A stretch of 34,598 nucleotides of DNA from Bacteroidaceae bacterium (GTDB lineage: Bacteria; Bacteroidota; Bacteroidia; Bacteroidales; Bacteroidaceae): the NCBI GenBank assembly GCA_017516265.1, contig JAFXDL010000096.1:1-34598 (forward strand), written 5' to 3'. Under the pieces are notes generated by a model, which worked only from the letters and a program-made list of their open reading frames with translations, did not search any database and was not told the DNA's origin. Shown here piece by piece: positions 34,545-34,598 of the stretch (positions are counted from its first letter, which is position 1; every line of letters starts with the position of its first letter). The position numbers and the translations under genes are program-made.

Positions 34545-34598
34545 TGGTGCCACCAGGAATCGAACCGGGGACACAAGGATTTTCAGTCCTTTGCTCTA
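34545..34598 (-). tRNA. tRNA-Phe(GAA), 3' part (5' end outside window)
   Basis: The last 54 bases, read on the minus strand, give the 3' part of a tRNA: D-arm remnant, anticodon stem AAGGA/TCCTT with loop CTGAAAA and anticodon GAA (34582-34584), variable loop, T-arm with GGTTCGATTCC, and acceptor strand TGGCACC with discriminator A. The CCA end is not encoded. About 20 nt of the 5' side lie beyond the window. Confidence 0.93.

Overview
The window comes from a gut-type Bacteroidales genome, most like Bacteroides or Phocaeicola. The evidence is a SusC/SusD pair, Bacteroidota-only families (DUF6089, DUF6242, the small DUF2795 protein), an SDR-type mannonate oxidoreductase, a uppS-bamA-ompH-murI envelope cluster, and promoters of the Bacteroides form TTTG-N19-TAnnTTTG. 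All family names are recognised from the protein sequences; no search was run.

Layout. (1) 1-1770: the 3' half of a MATE exporter, a 290-bp spacer holding a nested inverted-repeat element, then a small DUF2795 gene and a PduO-type cobalamin adenosyltransferase, both on the minus strand. (2) 1849-5268: a GH28 polygalacturonase-like lipoprotein and a methyltransferase on the minus strand, divergent from an SDR oxidoreductase that could act in hexuronate catabolism. (3) 5269-5477: a bidirectional terminator and an array of 22-bp degenerate tandem repeats. (4) 5478-15811: a long minus-strand run, DUF6242 lipoprotein, DUF6089 protein, uppS, bamA, three ompH/skp paralogues, murI, metG. It supplies undecaprenyl carrier, outer-membrane protein assembly and chaperones, and D-glutamate for peptidoglycan. 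(5) 16078-20694: an Nramp metal transporter and nadB on the minus strand, divergent from a PH-domain protein and a PBP4-type DD-peptidase on the plus strand. (6) 20675-33885: a minus-strand polysaccharide utilisation locus (PUL). Reading 5' to 3' it is a 662-aa secreted protein of three 199-aa repeats, susC, susD, a small lipoprotein, a sialidase-like beta-propeller protein with a C-terminal sorting-like domain, then after a terminator and a fresh promoter a GH78 rhamnosidase fused to a second sialidase-like propeller. (7) 33886-34598: about 660 bp without genes, with two further short-period repeat arrays, ending in the 3' part of a tRNA-Phe gene.

The PUL points to a rhamnose-capped glycan. 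SusC/SusD import oligosaccharides, the fusion enzyme probably removes terminal alpha-L-rhamnose plus a second unidentified terminal sugar, and the triple-repeat protein is the most novel component, plausibly a surface glycan-binding protein. No PUL regulator (HTCS or ECF sigma/anti-sigma) lies in the window. Three 21-bp direct repeats upstream of the triple-repeat gene are the best candidate regulator site.
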